Below, piece after piece: positions 54,001 to 62,474 of a stretch of 64,000 nt of DNA (the stretch's first letter is position 1; each line of letters opens with the position of its first letter). The stretch is from Marivirga harenae (GTDB lineage Bacteria > Bacteroidota > Bacteroidia > Cytophagales > Cyclobacteriaceae), in contig NZ_CP130565.1 in NCBI RefSeq assembly GCF_030534335.1, positions 1,943,501-2,007,500 on the forward strand, in the 5' to 3' direction. The translations under genes were made by a program, and so were the position numbers. The notes beneath the pieces are model-generated. The model ran no database searches. It saw only the letters and a list, made by a program, of their open reading frames with translations, and was not told the DNA's origin.

Positions 54001-54030
54001 AACGGTAGTCTGTTAGGACTGCCGTTTTTT
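54001..54030 (+). terminator. Terminator of the TonB receptor gene
   Basis: A 10-bp stem with one G-U pair (54001-54010 with 54017-54026), 6-nt loop and T-run 54025-54030. Confidence 0.85.
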
Positions 54031-54127
54031 GTTTCAAAACAGAACTATTTACTTTTTCGTAAAATCAATCGGCACAATATATGTCAGTTAATTTCTTTAA
54101 GTAGATAAAGGATAAAATAAATAGAAA

Positions 54128-55573
54128 ATGAATAAATATTTGAAAACAACAATAAGTGCGTTTCTAGGAGGAATTGTAGGAGCCCTTCTTATTCTGCAAC
54201 TAACTGATAAAAATCAAGATTCCCAAATAAATGAAAATTCATTTAAGACTCCGATTAGCCAGGTATCGAATCAGAATTATACAGCAGATAATGCGAATTC
54301 CACTGCCACAATACCCGATTTAGATTTCGTGGAGGCGTCCAAAAATAGCCGTGAAAGTGTAGTGTACATTAAAACGGTTTCAGAAGCCTATGGCAGGAGT
54401 TCTTGGTTAGACTTATGGCTTGGTGGAGGCGGAAGTATGCAGCAAGTAGGCTCTGGTTCTGGAGTTATTTTCAAATCGGATGGTTACATCATTACTAATA
54501 ATCACGTGATTGAAGGAGCAGACGAAATAGAAGTAGTCAGAAAGAAGAAAACCTATAAAGCGAGCTTAGTCGGACGAGACCCATCAACCGATCTGGCTGT
54601 TTTGAAAATTGATGACAATAATCTTCCAGCTATCTCCATCGGATCCTCAAGAGATTTAAAAGTAGGGTCATGGGTTTTGGCTGTTGGTAATCCTTTTAAT
54701 TTGACCTCTACTGTAACAGCTGGCATTGTAAGTGCAAAAGGTAGGGAACTTAATATTTTGAAAAGCAATTTTCCAATTGAGTCTTTTATTCAAACGGATG
54801 CCGCTATCAACCCAGGTAATAGCGGTGGAGCTTTGGTAAACCCTCAGGGAGAATTGGTAGGAATTAATACGGCCATACTGTCACGAACCGGCTCTTATGC
54901 TGGTTACGGATTTGCTGTCCCCATTGATATTGCCAGAAAAATAGCTACCGATATTATAGAATATGGTATGGTACAAAAGGCTTTTCTAGGAGCAGAAGTT
55001 TCAAGTCTTACAACCGAAATAGCTGAAAAGTTGGAAACTGAAGATTTAGATGGAGTTGTAGTAAGCTACATTCAAGAAAAAGGTGCAGCTAATAAAGCGA
55101 ACCTGCAGAAAGGAGATATCATCAGAGAATTAAATGGCGAAGATATTACTACACATTCAGAGTTTGAGGAAAAGCTGAGCATGTTGTCTCCGGGTGATAA
55201 ACTCTATTTGACCATTGATAGAAGTGGGAAAAAAATTCAAAAGGAATTAATTCTGACTAACAGTGAAAATACTACAGAATTACTGAAACGAGACGTTTAC
55301 TTCTCTAAATCATTAGGTGCTGAATTTGAAAGTGTCCCCCTTGTTGAAAGAAATTTACTGGATATCACTGGTGGAGTACGAGTGGTAGATGTAAAAAATG
55401 GGTTTTTTAAGAGGTTAAATATTGACGAAGGCTTTATTATCACGAACATCAATGGAACTGAGGTGAATAGTCCTAAAGAACTATCGGATATCTTAGAATC
55501 TGTAAAGGGAAAAGTAGTGGTTCGTGGAGTCAATAAGAAGGGCGTCAAGGGCTATTATTCCTATTATTTCTAG
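54128..55573 (+). CDS. degP: DegP/HtrA-type periplasmic serine protease
   Basis: A 481-residue envelope protease and chaperone. It has an N-terminal signal anchor (residues 7-25), a trypsin-like domain with His in ITNNHVIEGAD, Asp in PSTDLAVLKID and Ser in NPGNSGGALV, then two PDZ domains (about 280-370 and 390-475). Its length is typical of DegP. The gene is monocistronic between two strong terminators. Confidence 0.94.
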   Translation: MNKYLKTTISAFLGGIVGALLILQLTDKNQDSQINENSFKTPISQVSNQNYTADNANSTATIPDLDFVEASKNSRESVVYIKTVSEAYGRSSWLDLWLGGGGSMQQVGSGSGVIFKSDGYIITNNHVIEGADEIEVVRKKKTYKASLVGRDPSTDLAVLKIDDNNLPAISIGSSRDLKVGSWVLAVGNPFNLTSTVTAGIVSAKGRELNILKSNFPIESFIQTDAAINPGNSGGALVNPQGELVGINTAILSRTGSYAGYGFAVPIDIARKIATDIIEYGMVQKAFLGAEVSSLTTEIAEKLETEDLDGVVVSYIQEKGAANKANLQKGDIIRELNGEDITTHSEFEEKLSMLSPGDKLYLTIDRSGKKIQKELILTNSENTTELLKRDVYFSKSLGAEFESVPLVERNLLDITGGVRVVDVKNGFFKRLNIDEGFIITNINGTEVNSPKELSDILESVKGKVVVRGVNKKGVKGYYSYYF

Positions 55574-55582
55574 GGAAACATA

Positions 55583-55628
55583 ATATCACAAAAGGCATTA
55601 GTAAAAAAGCTGATGCCTTTTGTGATAT
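55583..55628. terminator. Bidirectional terminator between convergent genes
   Basis: A perfect 16-bp stem (55583-55598 with 55613-55628) with a 14-nt loop lies between the stops of degP and the minus-strand gene at 55633. The T-rich arm serves transcription from both sides. Confidence 0.8.
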
Positions 55629-55632
55629 AAAT

Positions 55633-56616
55633 TCAATTCTGAACACCGCTTTCATGTATTCTTAATTCCTCTCCTTTATCCTGGGGAATGAATTCTTCAG
55701 TACTGAAAATAGCTCTTTCATCAATTAAAATATCCAGATCGGGCTGTCCGGCATTTACCCAAGCAGTAAACCAGAAATCTCCCACCATTTTAATAGAGTT
55801 CTTCATTCTTCGTTCTACTTGATGATTTAGCAAATCGTGATAAGCTTTAGAGAAATCTCTTGAGTAGACTTTTACGTTCACATTTCCCCTTAGCTCTGAA
55901 CTATATTTTCGGTCATCAGCCATTTTTTCGGTTAATTTTTTTTCGAAACCAAATACTGAATCTAATGCTAAATGAGCATCTTTAACAGCATTCCAGATGG
56001 CAAATTGAGTATTGTTCACATATTCAGCTTTTCCGATAAAGAAATCGTATTCATTCGAGTAGAGTTCAGGTAAACGAGACTCCCAAAAACCATGAATCCC
56101 GTATTGCCCTGTTAATTGACCGTTGTAGTTTTTCGTGGTATGCAATGGGACATTTGCATCTGCGATGTAATGACCTAAATCAGCTGAGTATCGAAGAATA
56201 TCCTCGGCATTATTATTCTTAAAGGCTTCTGTTAGTTGGTAGGTGACAAAATGTACATGCCAGGGTACGATACCATAGGCCTGTAAAGTATCTTCTGTGA
56301 ATTTTTCCACTGCATCATTCCAGTAACGAGGCATTTTATATACAGCACTATCACCATAAACATCCAAATCTATATAATGTCTAGGGGCCTCATAATCCAC
56401 CGCATAGCGTCTTCTGTCTGGATTCACCGCATTTTCTGTGATATACTGAATATGGTGCTTGTAAAAAGTAATCATCTCAGGTGGAAGCGTGAAAACTGCT
56501 AATCTGTTGATTTTTTGGTGTGCAAAGAAGCCCCAGTTTGCTTTTCTGATATTTTGAAAAGAAAGTGTTGGAGAGAAAAATATTAAAATGAATACTATCA
56601 AGTAAAAACGTTTCAT
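55633..56616 (-). CDS. S1/P1 nuclease / zinc-dependent phospholipase C-like protein
   Basis: A secreted 327-residue metalloenzyme of the S1/P1 nuclease-phospholipase C superfamily. A signal peptide (1-24) is followed by ANWGFFAHQKINRLA, whose tryptophan and histidine would be zinc ligands after cleavage. Further ligands lie in RHYIDLDVYG, LGHYIADANVPLHTT and GIHGFWESRLP. It probably cleaves nucleic acid or phospholipid in the periplasm for phosphate scavenging. Monocistronic. Confidence 0.88.
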   Translation of the reverse strand: MKRFYLIVFILIFFSPTLSFQNIRKANWGFFAHQKINRLAVFTLPPEMITFYKHHIQYITENAVNPDRRRYAVDYEAPRHYIDLDVYGDSAVYKMPRYWNDAVEKFTEDTLQAYGIVPWHVHFVTYQLTEAFKNNNAEDILRYSADLGHYIADANVPLHTTKNYNGQLTGQYGIHGFWESRLPELYSNEYDFFIGKAEYVNNTQFAIWNAVKDAHLALDSVFGFEKKLTEKMADDRKYSSELRGNVNVKVYSRDFSKAYHDLLNHQVERRMKNSIKMVGDFWFTAWVNAGQPDLDILIDERAIFSTEEFIPQDKGEELRIHESGVQN

Positions 56617-56805
56617 CTCAGGATTTTGGCTGTTTCAGAATCTAAAGTAAAAATTGTATTCGAAAAAACATCGAGTAGAATTCAATAAATGGTTTATTAT
56701 TTAGGAAGAAAGCCTATTTTTGTACAATTTTGAAAAATAAAAACAGCCATTTCGGAAGAGTTTATTGCTATTCGCAAAAATAAATGCTGATAAAAACGAA
56801 TTGGC

Positions 56806-56837
56806 TTTGTTTAGTAAAACAAATTCTTTTAAATTTG
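56806..56837 (+). promoter_or_regulatory. Promoter of rpsT
   Basis: TTTG (56806-56809), 20 bp, TAAATTTG (56830-56837): a full consensus match, predicting a start near 56841 and a leader of 42 nt before the ribosomal protein gene. Confidence 0.7.
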
Positions 56838-56882
56838 CAGTCCTTAAAAAGAAAGCAAGAATTTCATTAGATATAAATCAAT

Positions 56883-57137
56883 ATGGCAAATCACAAGTCA
56901 GCATTAAAAAGAATTCGCTCAAGTGCGGCAAGACGTTTGAGAAACAGATATCAGGCTAAAACCACTAGAACTTATATCCGTAAGTTGAGAGCTACAGAAG
57001 ACAAAGCGCAAGCTGAAGACTTATTGAAAACTGTAACTTCAATGTTGGATAGATTGGCAAAGAAGAATATTATCCACAAGAAAAAAGCGGATAATAACAA
57101 ATCTAAATTAGCCAAGCACGTAGCTAAATTAGCTTAA
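56883..57137 (+). CDS. rpsT: 30S ribosomal protein S20
   Basis: An 84-residue basic ribosomal protein that binds 16S rRNA. It starts MANHKSALKRIRSSAARRLRNR and ends KLAKHVAKLA (about residues 75-84), with the highly conserved SALKRI and a lysine-rich helix LAKKNIIHKKKADNNKSKLA. The gene is monocistronic, with its own promoter and terminator. AT-rich codon use is like its neighbours. Confidence 0.97.
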   Translation: MANHKSALKRIRSSAARRLRNRYQAKTTRTYIRKLRATEDKAQAEDLLKTVTSMLDRLAKKNIIHKKKADNNKSKLAKHVAKLA

Positions 57138-57160
57138 GAATTTTTAAGATATTAGTCTTG

Positions 57161-57190
57161 AGCCTCAACTCTATCAGTTGAGGCTTTTTT
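57161..57190 (+). terminator. Terminator of rpsT
   Basis: Perfect 10-bp stem AGCCTCAACT (57161-57170) with AGTTGAGGCT (57176-57185), 5-nt loop, T-run to 57190. Confidence 0.9.
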
Positions 57191-57248
57191 AGTTTGTACT
57201 AATTTCATAAATTTTGGGTTCTAAAAGTTCAACCTTAACAGCACCCAA

Positions 57249-57953
57249 ATGGAAAATGAACAGTACGCTGCAGTCTCTAGTATTAAAAGTTGGGCCGAAG
57301 CAGACCGACCAAGGGAAAAATTAATAACCCATGGTCGAGCAGTCCTTTCCGATGCTGAGTTAATTGCTATTTTGATAGGCTCAGGAACACAATCTTTGTC
57401 AGCCATTGATGTTGGTAAGAATATCCTGGCAGACGTCAACAATGATCTAAATCATTTGGCTAAATTCTCGGTGAAAGAACTTATGAAGTTTAGAGGAATT
57501 GGTGAAGCGAAGGCAATTTCAATTATCGCGGCTTTAGAATTAGGTAGAAGGAGAAAAGAATCAGCTGTTCAGGAAAAGCCGAAAATTGTTTCCTCTGAAA
57601 ATGCTTATGATTTGCTTAAATCAGTAATGCTAGATTTGAATCATGAAGAATTTTGGGTCATAATGATGAACAGGGCAAACCGCGTTATTCGAATGAAGAG
57701 GGTTAGTAGCGGTGGCATTTCTGGAACTGTAGCAGATGTTAAAATCATTTTTAAAGAAGCTATTGACCAGATGGCTTCAGCGCTTATATTAGCGCATAAC
57801 CATCCTTCTGGAAATCGAAACCCAAGCGAGCAAGATATACGTTTGACAAAGAAAATGAAGGAAAGCGGTCTTTTGCTGGATATTCCGGTTTTAGATCATA
57901 TTATTTTTGCAGAAGATAAGTACTACAGCTTTGCTGATGAGGCAATGCTTTAA
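57249..57953 (+). CDS. radC: RadC family JAMM-domain protein
   Basis: A 234-residue protein with an N-terminal helix-hairpin-helix-like region (LMKFRGIGEAKAISIIAALELG, about 79-100) and a C-terminal JAMM metalloprotease-like domain with LAHNHPSGNRNPSEQD (about 180-195). Despite the name, RadC is not a proven DNA-repair factor; the JAMM residues predict a zinc-dependent peptidase or isopeptidase. It starts 58 bp after the rpsT terminator and 15 bp before the hypothetical gene at 57969. Confidence 0.93.
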   Translation: MENEQYAAVSSIKSWAEADRPREKLITHGRAVLSDAELIAILIGSGTQSLSAIDVGKNILADVNNDLNHLAKFSVKELMKFRGIGEAKAISIIAALELGRRRKESAVQEKPKIVSSENAYDLLKSVMLDLNHEEFWVIMMNRANRVIRMKRVSSGGISGTVADVKIIFKEAIDQMASALILAHNHPSGNRNPSEQDIRLTKKMKESGLLLDIPVLDHIIFAEDKYYSFADEAML

Positions 57954-57968
57954 AATAGATTAACTATT

Positions 57969-58337
57969 ATGGATAATAATCCCGAATTAAACGGAAAATA
58001 TTTAGGTACAATCACGGAAGATTTTGTGGCCATTTCTGAAACGTTAAAAGAGGCTTCCTATGCCGTTCGAAAGCAAGGTTTTTCGGAATTCCCTATTTTT
58101 CCTATTTGTAAAACTGAGCAACCGATCGGGCAAGTATTGATCGGTGCAGGAGAATTAAATCTAACCTGGAATTATTTCATCACTTATTTGGATGAGTTTA
58201 TTCAGAGGAAAATCGTTGATGAAGATAAAGTGGAGGAATTTAAAAGAGCTTATAAAAATCCGGATGAATTCTGCTGTCTCTTCGTAGTTGATACAGATAT
58301 GACCAGCTTTGTTTATGTGCCTTATCCTGAAGATTGA
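57969..58337 (+). CDS. Hypothetical cytoplasmic protein
   Basis: A soluble acidic 122-residue protein (start MDNNPELNGKYLGTIT, end FVYVPYPED), with a helical segment DEFIQRKIVDEDKVEEFKRAY and the Cys pair in DEFCCLFVVD. It resembles conserved hypotheticals of Cytophagales but no function is known to me. It is 15 bp after radC, so probably co-transcribed, and overlaps the convergent PAS gene by 16 bp. Confidence 0.7.
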   Translation: MDNNPELNGKYLGTITEDFVAISETLKEASYAVRKQGFSEFPIFPICKTEQPIGQVLIGAGELNLTWNYFITYLDEFIQRKIVDEDKVEEFKRAYKNPDEFCCLFVVDTDMTSFVYVPYPED

Positions 58338-59521
58338 TTATCTCTTTTTTCTTGAATAAGTTCCAAAGCAGTTCTGCTTAAGCTGTCGTTCATTTTTCTA
58401 ATGACTTTATCCATTTCGGCTGCTGTGCCTTTTAATTTCTCAATTAGAAGAGATTGGTTTTCATATTTTTCGAATAGTAAAGTGAAACTCATCATGCTGG
58501 TTAGAGGGCCTCGCAGCTCATGTGAAGTTTGAAAGGCATATTCAGTAAAATCATCCAGCAACTTTTGTTGATTAAGTTCTAGTTTTTTCTTTTCAGTAAT
58601 GTCATAACTGATTGACATGAATTTGTAGATTTGCCCTTCATGATTTTTAATTGGGCTGATTACAATATCTACCCAGTAATACTCATCTGATTTGCTTTTA
58701 TTTTTAACATCTGCCCTCCATATTTCTCCCGCCTTAATTTTTTTCCACATATCATTCCAAAACTTGGAATCGTGTTCTCCCGATTCCAAAATTTCCATAG
58801 ACTGTCCAATTAATTCGTCCTTGGTGTAATTGCTTACCCTACAAAACTCACTGTTTAAGTCTTGAAAGTTTCCATCAATGCCTGTTACAGATACTAAGGC
58901 AGCTTTATCCAACGCTTTCTCAAAATTTGCACGCTCCATTTCCGCTAAAACTTTTTTATTGATGTTAATGGAATTCACAATTCGACATTCTTTTCCTCTA
59001 TAGACGGTTTTATGTGAGAAGATATTTACATAAAAAAGCTGACCATTTTTATCTTGATGAATCCATTCCCCACTATCTTTAAAGTCATCGGTCAAATTTT
59101 GTAGATGCGCTTTCAGTTTTTCCTTTTCTGAGTCAGGTCTTAAATCATGAAGATTTAATTGAGACAATTCCTGTATCGTATATGCATATTGGTCACTTGC
59201 AGCCTTGTTAGCTAACATGATATTTTTGGTATGGATATCAAAAATATACATTGGATTAGGGTTATCATGGAATAGACGCTTAAAGTCGTTTATAACAAAT
59301 AAAATGAGCTTAGTTTTTCTTTTTATTAAGTAGTACAAGAGAAAGGTTGTTAGAGCAACATAGAAGAAACCTTTCCATTGGCTTAAGCTGTTAAGCGTAT
59401 TTGTGCTAAACTGGAACTTATCACTCAAAAAAAATAGTAATTCATCACTAAGACCAATCCATATTATTCCCGCAAATAGATAAATTAGAGGTATAGTCCA
59501 ATCTTTTTCTTCAAGTGTCAT
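58322..59521 (-). CDS. Membrane PAS-PAS protein with a DHp domain but no kinase ATPase domain
   Basis: A 399-residue protein: two transmembrane helices (about 11-31 and 50-66), a first PAS domain (about 80-190, NPNPMYIFDIHTKNIM), a second PAS with PAC (about 200-315, WRADVKNKSKSDEYYWVDIV), and a dimerisation/phospho-acceptor helix pair with QTSHELRGPLTSM near residue 338. The sequence then ends after about 60 residues, without N, G1 or G2 boxes. The stop is inside a convergent gene, so it is not a recent frameshift. It may serve as a phosphotransfer or dimerisation partner of another kinase. Confidence 0.85.
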   Translation of the reverse strand: MTLEEKDWTIPLIYLFAGIIWIGLSDELLFFLSDKFQFSTNTLNSLSQWKGFFYVALTTFLLYYLIKRKTKLILFVINDFKRLFHDNPNPMYIFDIHTKNIMLANKAASDQYAYTIQELSQLNLHDLRPDSEKEKLKAHLQNLTDDFKDSGEWIHQDKNGQLFYVNIFSHKTVYRGKECRIVNSININKKVLAEMERANFEKALDKAALVSVTGIDGNFQDLNSEFCRVSNYTKDELIGQSMEILESGEHDSKFWNDMWKKIKAGEIWRADVKNKSKSDEYYWVDIVISPIKNHEGQIYKFMSISYDITEKKKLELNQQKLLDDFTEYAFQTSHELRGPLTSMMSFTLLFEKYENQSLLIEKLKGTAAEMDKVIRKMNDSLSRTALELIQEKRDNQSSG

Positions 59522-59684
59522 GAATAGTCGGGGAATGTCTTAATAATTTGATTTATCATTTATTTGTTAAGGTAAAAAAAATCTATTTATTTTAATATAT
59601 ATGACAAAGTTTATTTGGGATGGTACTTGAAAATTTGAGGTCAGTAAATTTCCGTTTTTAGAAGTCCGTTTGATATCTATGTTT

Positions 59685-59692
59685 TATCTTTG
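59685..59692 (+). promoter_or_regulatory. -7 element upstream of the thioesterase gene
   Basis: TATCTTTG is an exact -7 box, predicting a start near 59696 and a 15-nt leader to the ATG at 59711. A TTTG at 59669 is too close to be the usual -33 box. Confidence 0.5.
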
Positions 59693-59710
59693 TGACAAAT
59701 TAAATTTACT

Positions 59711-60235
59711 ATGGCAAAACAAGCAAAAAACCCAAAAGATACTTATACTATAATGACCGAATTGGTATTGCCCAATGATACCAATCCGCTCAATAATCTT
59801 ATGGGTGGACGTTTGATGCATTGGATGGATATTGTTTCAGCTATTGCAGCTCAAAAGCACTGCAACAGAATAGTAGTCACAGCTTCGGTTGATAATATTT
59901 CTTTTCAACATCCAATAGCCCTGGGAGATGTAGTGACTTTAGAAGCTAAAGTAACTAGAGCGTTTAGTTCTTCCGTGGAGGTTCATATAGTGGTTAAAGG
60001 GGAGAATATCCCTTCGGGAAAAAAATATCCTTCCAACTCAGCTTTTTTTACATTTGTTGCTGTGGATCAATCTGGAAGACCGATTGACGTTCCTGAATTA
60101 GTTCCTGAAACAGATGAGGAACAAGAACTTTTTGATGGGGCTCTGCGAAGAAGGCAATTACGATTAGTTTTAGGTAAGAGAATGAAGCCAGAAGAAGCTA
60201 CAGAATTGAAGTCTATTTTTAAACTAAATGAGTAA
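59711..60235 (+). CDS. Hotdog-fold acyl-CoA thioesterase (second paralogue)
   Basis: A 174-residue thioesterase of the YciA/BACH family. It has DTNPLNNLMGGRLMHWMDIVSA, with the catalytic aspartate in HWMDI near residue 43 (block at about 24-45), and TASVDNISFQHPIALGD. The C-terminal extension RRRQLRLVLGKRM is typical of the Bacteroidota form. The stop overlaps the next ATG by one base (TAATG), so translation of the two is coupled. Confidence 0.9.
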   Translation: MAKQAKNPKDTYTIMTELVLPNDTNPLNNLMGGRLMHWMDIVSAIAAQKHCNRIVVTASVDNISFQHPIALGDVVTLEAKVTRAFSSSVEVHIVVKGENIPSGKKYPSNSAFFTFVAVDQSGRPIDVPELVPETDEEQELFDGALRRRQLRLVLGKRMKPEEATELKSIFKLNE

Positions 60236-60726
60236 TGGATATTGATCAAGATTACTTAACGCAACTATTTGATGGTGACCAAATTTATGTTTTTCAGGAG
60301 GAAAGCGATACGGTTGAATATAAGGTGCAGAAGGATACTATAGACAAACAGTTGGTCAAAGAGCCGCAGAATGTGGTACAGTCAAAATCAAATGAAGCTG
60401 AAACTCAGAAGGACCAAAAAGAGGTTGTGATTTTAGTAAAGGATAATTTAGGGCGTCAAGAAAAGGAAACACTCAATAAATTATTGCGAGCCATTAATAT
60501 AGAAGAAGGTCAATATGAAATTATTCATGAGCACCCTGAACAATTAAAATTAGTCCAACACCTGAAGCTATTTCTCTCATTTCACAATCAATATGTGCAG
60601 TCTTCAGAATACAGCATTCTAAAAATAAATAAAGGCAGTGCTATCTACGCACATGACCTTGTAGACCTTAATCAAGACACCTCCAAAAAGCTTATGCTGT
60701 GGAATTTGCTCAAGACCATCGTTTAA
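60235..60726 (+). CDS. Hypothetical protein coupled to the thioesterase
   Basis: A 163-residue acidic protein. A low-complexity charged middle (about residues 30-62) links a short N-terminal part to a C-terminal alpha/beta domain (VVILVKDNLGRQEKETLNKLL, about 65-85, and DTSKKLMLWNLLKTI at the end). The helix-strand order and the final Lys-Leu-x-Leu-Trp helix faintly recall the DNA polymerase III psi-like fold, but this is a guess. The one-base overlap with the thioesterase may only reflect compact packing. Confidence 0.6.
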   Translation: MDIDQDYLTQLFDGDQIYVFQEESDTVEYKVQKDTIDKQLVKEPQNVVQSKSNEAETQKDQKEVVILVKDNLGRQEKETLNKLLRAINIEEGQYEIIHEHPEQLKLVQHLKLFLSFHNQYVQSSEYSILKINKGSAIYAHDLVDLNQDTSKKLMLWNLLKTIV

Positions 60727-60937
60727 TCCGACTTTGCCAGATCTATGGGTTTGTCAGTAGAGAAGCACAACATAAGGTTGTTTTTAATAAATCTGTATAA
60801 TAAGTCCTAATTGAATGGCTTACTATTTCTAAGCCGAAAGCTCCATAAGTATAATTTCTTTCCCTGTTTCGACAGTGATTGAAGATTACAATTCAAAACA
60901 AAATTATAGTAGCATCCCCAAAATAATTTATTTGTAA

Positions 60938-60969
60938 TTTGGTTTATAAAATAAACTAGATTATATTTG
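60938..60969 (+). promoter_or_regulatory. Promoter with an embedded palindromic operator
   Basis: TTTG (60938-60941), 20 bp, TATATTTG (60962-60969) is a full consensus promoter, predicting a start near 60973. The spacer contains the perfect palindrome GTTTAT-AAA-ATAAAC (60942-60956). A protein bound there would block RNA polymerase. The likely protein is the winged-helix regulator encoded at 62110 in the same operon. Confidence 0.7.
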
Positions 60970-60992
60970 TTTTGTGAACAAAATATTGAAGT

Positions 60993-61517
60993 ATGAAAAG
61001 ACTATTGACTTTAACAGTTTTGATTTGTTTTTCAGTTGTGATTGCTGAAAAAGCTAAAGCGCAAGGTGGTTTCGGAGGTGTGCATGCCAATTCTGAATTT
61101 ACTTCTCACGGAAACTTATTAATGATTGGTGGCGGTGGAGCTTGGGTGATTAATCCTAACTTTTACCTGGGTGGTGCCGGATACGGAAGTGCAAACAGTG
61201 TGGCTACGCCAAATGGAGAATTCAATTCCTTAGGCTATGGTGGGCTAATGCTAGGATATTTTTCAGAGTTGAAAGAATCAGTTCGATTTGGAGGAGATGT
61301 TTTGGCAGGTTCTGGAGGTTATTCACTAGATGATATTTCTGAAAGTTTTTATTTTCTAGAGCCTAATATCAAAGTTTGGTACTCTATTAATCATACCATG
61401 CATCTATCGGCTGGAGTGTATTATCGAATTGCCTATTTGAATGCAGACGCAAATTTAAATCAACAAGACCTTAATAATTTCGGAATAAAGTTGAGTTTAA
61501 ATTTTGGGAGTTTATAA
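60993..61517 (+). CDS. Secreted glycine-rich outer-membrane-type protein
   Basis: A 174-residue protein with a cleavable signal peptide (1-24, EKAKAQ) and a mature part rich in glycine and aromatic residues (GGFGGVHANSEF, GGAGYGSANS, GGLMLGYF) that looks like a small transmembrane beta barrel, ending NFGIKLSLNFGSL. The family is unknown. First gene of the operon with the palindromic operator. It may be the envelope effector that the operon regulator controls. Confidence 0.75.
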   Translation: MKRLLTLTVLICFSVVIAEKAKAQGGFGGVHANSEFTSHGNLLMIGGGGAWVINPNFYLGGAGYGSANSVATPNGEFNSLGYGGLMLGYFSELKESVRFGGDVLAGSGGYSLDDISESFYFLEPNIKVWYSINHTMHLSAGVYYRIAYLNADANLNQQDLNNFGIKLSLNFGSL

Positions 61518-61531
61518 AATTATAAGGAAAC

Positions 61532-62107
61532 ATGGAACAAGAAAAATTAAAAGTAGAGGAAAGTTTGAGCATCATCTCAGAGATGATTAGTACCACTAAG
61601 TACAATATCAGTCAAGATAAGGTAATCTATTTGATGTGGGGCTATGCAGTGGCAATTTCATCGATGTTGCATTATTTACTGCAATATCAGTTTGGTATTG
61701 AAATGGCTTGGCTAGTATGGCTTTCGATGCCAATCGCAGGCATTTACAACGGCATTTACTTTAGCAGGAAGAAGAGAAGAACTCGAGCGTTTAGTTTTAC
61801 AGATAGAGCTTTAGCATCCATTTGGAGAGCTTTCATTGCAGCGCTCTTTGTGTTTCTATTTGCATCACCCGCTTTAGGTTGGAATGGGATATATCCAATT
61901 TTAATGGTTTTATATGGAATAGGAACTGCCAGCACAGGAGGTGTCATAAAGTATAAAGCACTAACAGTGGGTGGATATTTAAGCATGCTGGTAGGTTTTT
62001 TCGCATTTTATGCTGGATTTGAAACGCAACTTTTCCTGCTATCCTTATCAGTAATTGTTAGCTTTGTTATCCCAGGGCATCTGTTGCCGAAAAAGTTAAA
62101 TGTATAA
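61532..62107 (+). CDS. Polytopic membrane protein of unknown function
   Basis: A 191-residue protein. After an amphipathic start (KVEESLSIISEMISTTKYN) come about five to six hydrophobic segments (about 34-50, 58-75, 94-112, 117-134, 140-160 and 163-182) and a basic loop (SRKKRRTRAF). In Bacteroidota such proteins are often encoded next to a small winged-helix regulator, as here (2-bp gap to 62110). The role is unknown; possibly a membrane sensor for the regulator. Confidence 0.75.
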   Translation: MEQEKLKVEESLSIISEMISTTKYNISQDKVIYLMWGYAVAISSMLHYLLQYQFGIEMAWLVWLSMPIAGIYNGIYFSRKKRRTRAFSFTDRALASIWRAFIAALFVFLFASPALGWNGIYPILMVLYGIGTASTGGVIKYKALTVGGYLSMLVGFFAFYAGFETQLFLLSLSVIVSFVIPGHLLPKKLNV

Positions 62108-62109
62108 GT

Positions 62110-62400
62110 ATGTTTGAGCCATTAGATCCATTATTGCATTCTCAATTACGTTTGGCTGTTATGAGCCTTTTGATGAACGTTGAGGAAGCGGATTTTAACT
62201 TTATAAAGGAGAAAACAAGTGCCACCTCTGGAAATTTAAGTGTACAGGTTAATAAATTGAAGGATGCAGGTTATATAAAAGTGGATAAAACATTTAAGGA
62301 CAATTATCCACACACAAGTTGTAAGATTACAGAACAAGGGGTTGATGCATTTGAAACGTATTTGAACGCTCTGCGATCATATATTAAGCCAACAGATTGA
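62110..62400 (+). CDS. Winged-helix DNA-binding regulator (HTH_34 / MarR-like)
   Basis: A 96-residue protein made almost only of a winged helix: LDPLLHSQLRLAVMSLL (helix 1, about residues 5-21), FNFIKEKTSATSGNLSVQVNKL (helices 2-3), DAGYIKVDKTF (wing) and a dimerisation helix with DAFETYLNALRSYI. The HTH_34 family typically represses its own operon. Palindromic sites at 60942 and 62451 are candidate operators. Third gene of the operon. Confidence 0.85.
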   Translation: MFEPLDPLLHSQLRLAVMSLLMNVEEADFNFIKEKTSATSGNLSVQVNKLKDAGYIKVDKTFKDNYPHTSCKITEQGVDAFETYLNALRSYIKPTD

Positions 62401-62450
62401 TCTTGAAAAGGATTTGAAGACTTTAATTAGTCTTTTTTTATCAAAATATA

Positions 62451-62465
62451 GTTTATAAAATAAAG
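62451..62465. promoter_or_regulatory. Second copy of the palindromic operator
   Basis: GTTTATAAAATAAAG plus TAG is identical to the site at 60942 except for one C-to-G change over 18 bp. It lies 10 bp before the ATG of the TPR gene at 62475. No clear -33/-7 promoter is seen here, so it may act on readthrough transcription or translation start. Confidence 0.5.
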
Positions 62466-62474
62466 TAGTTTATT

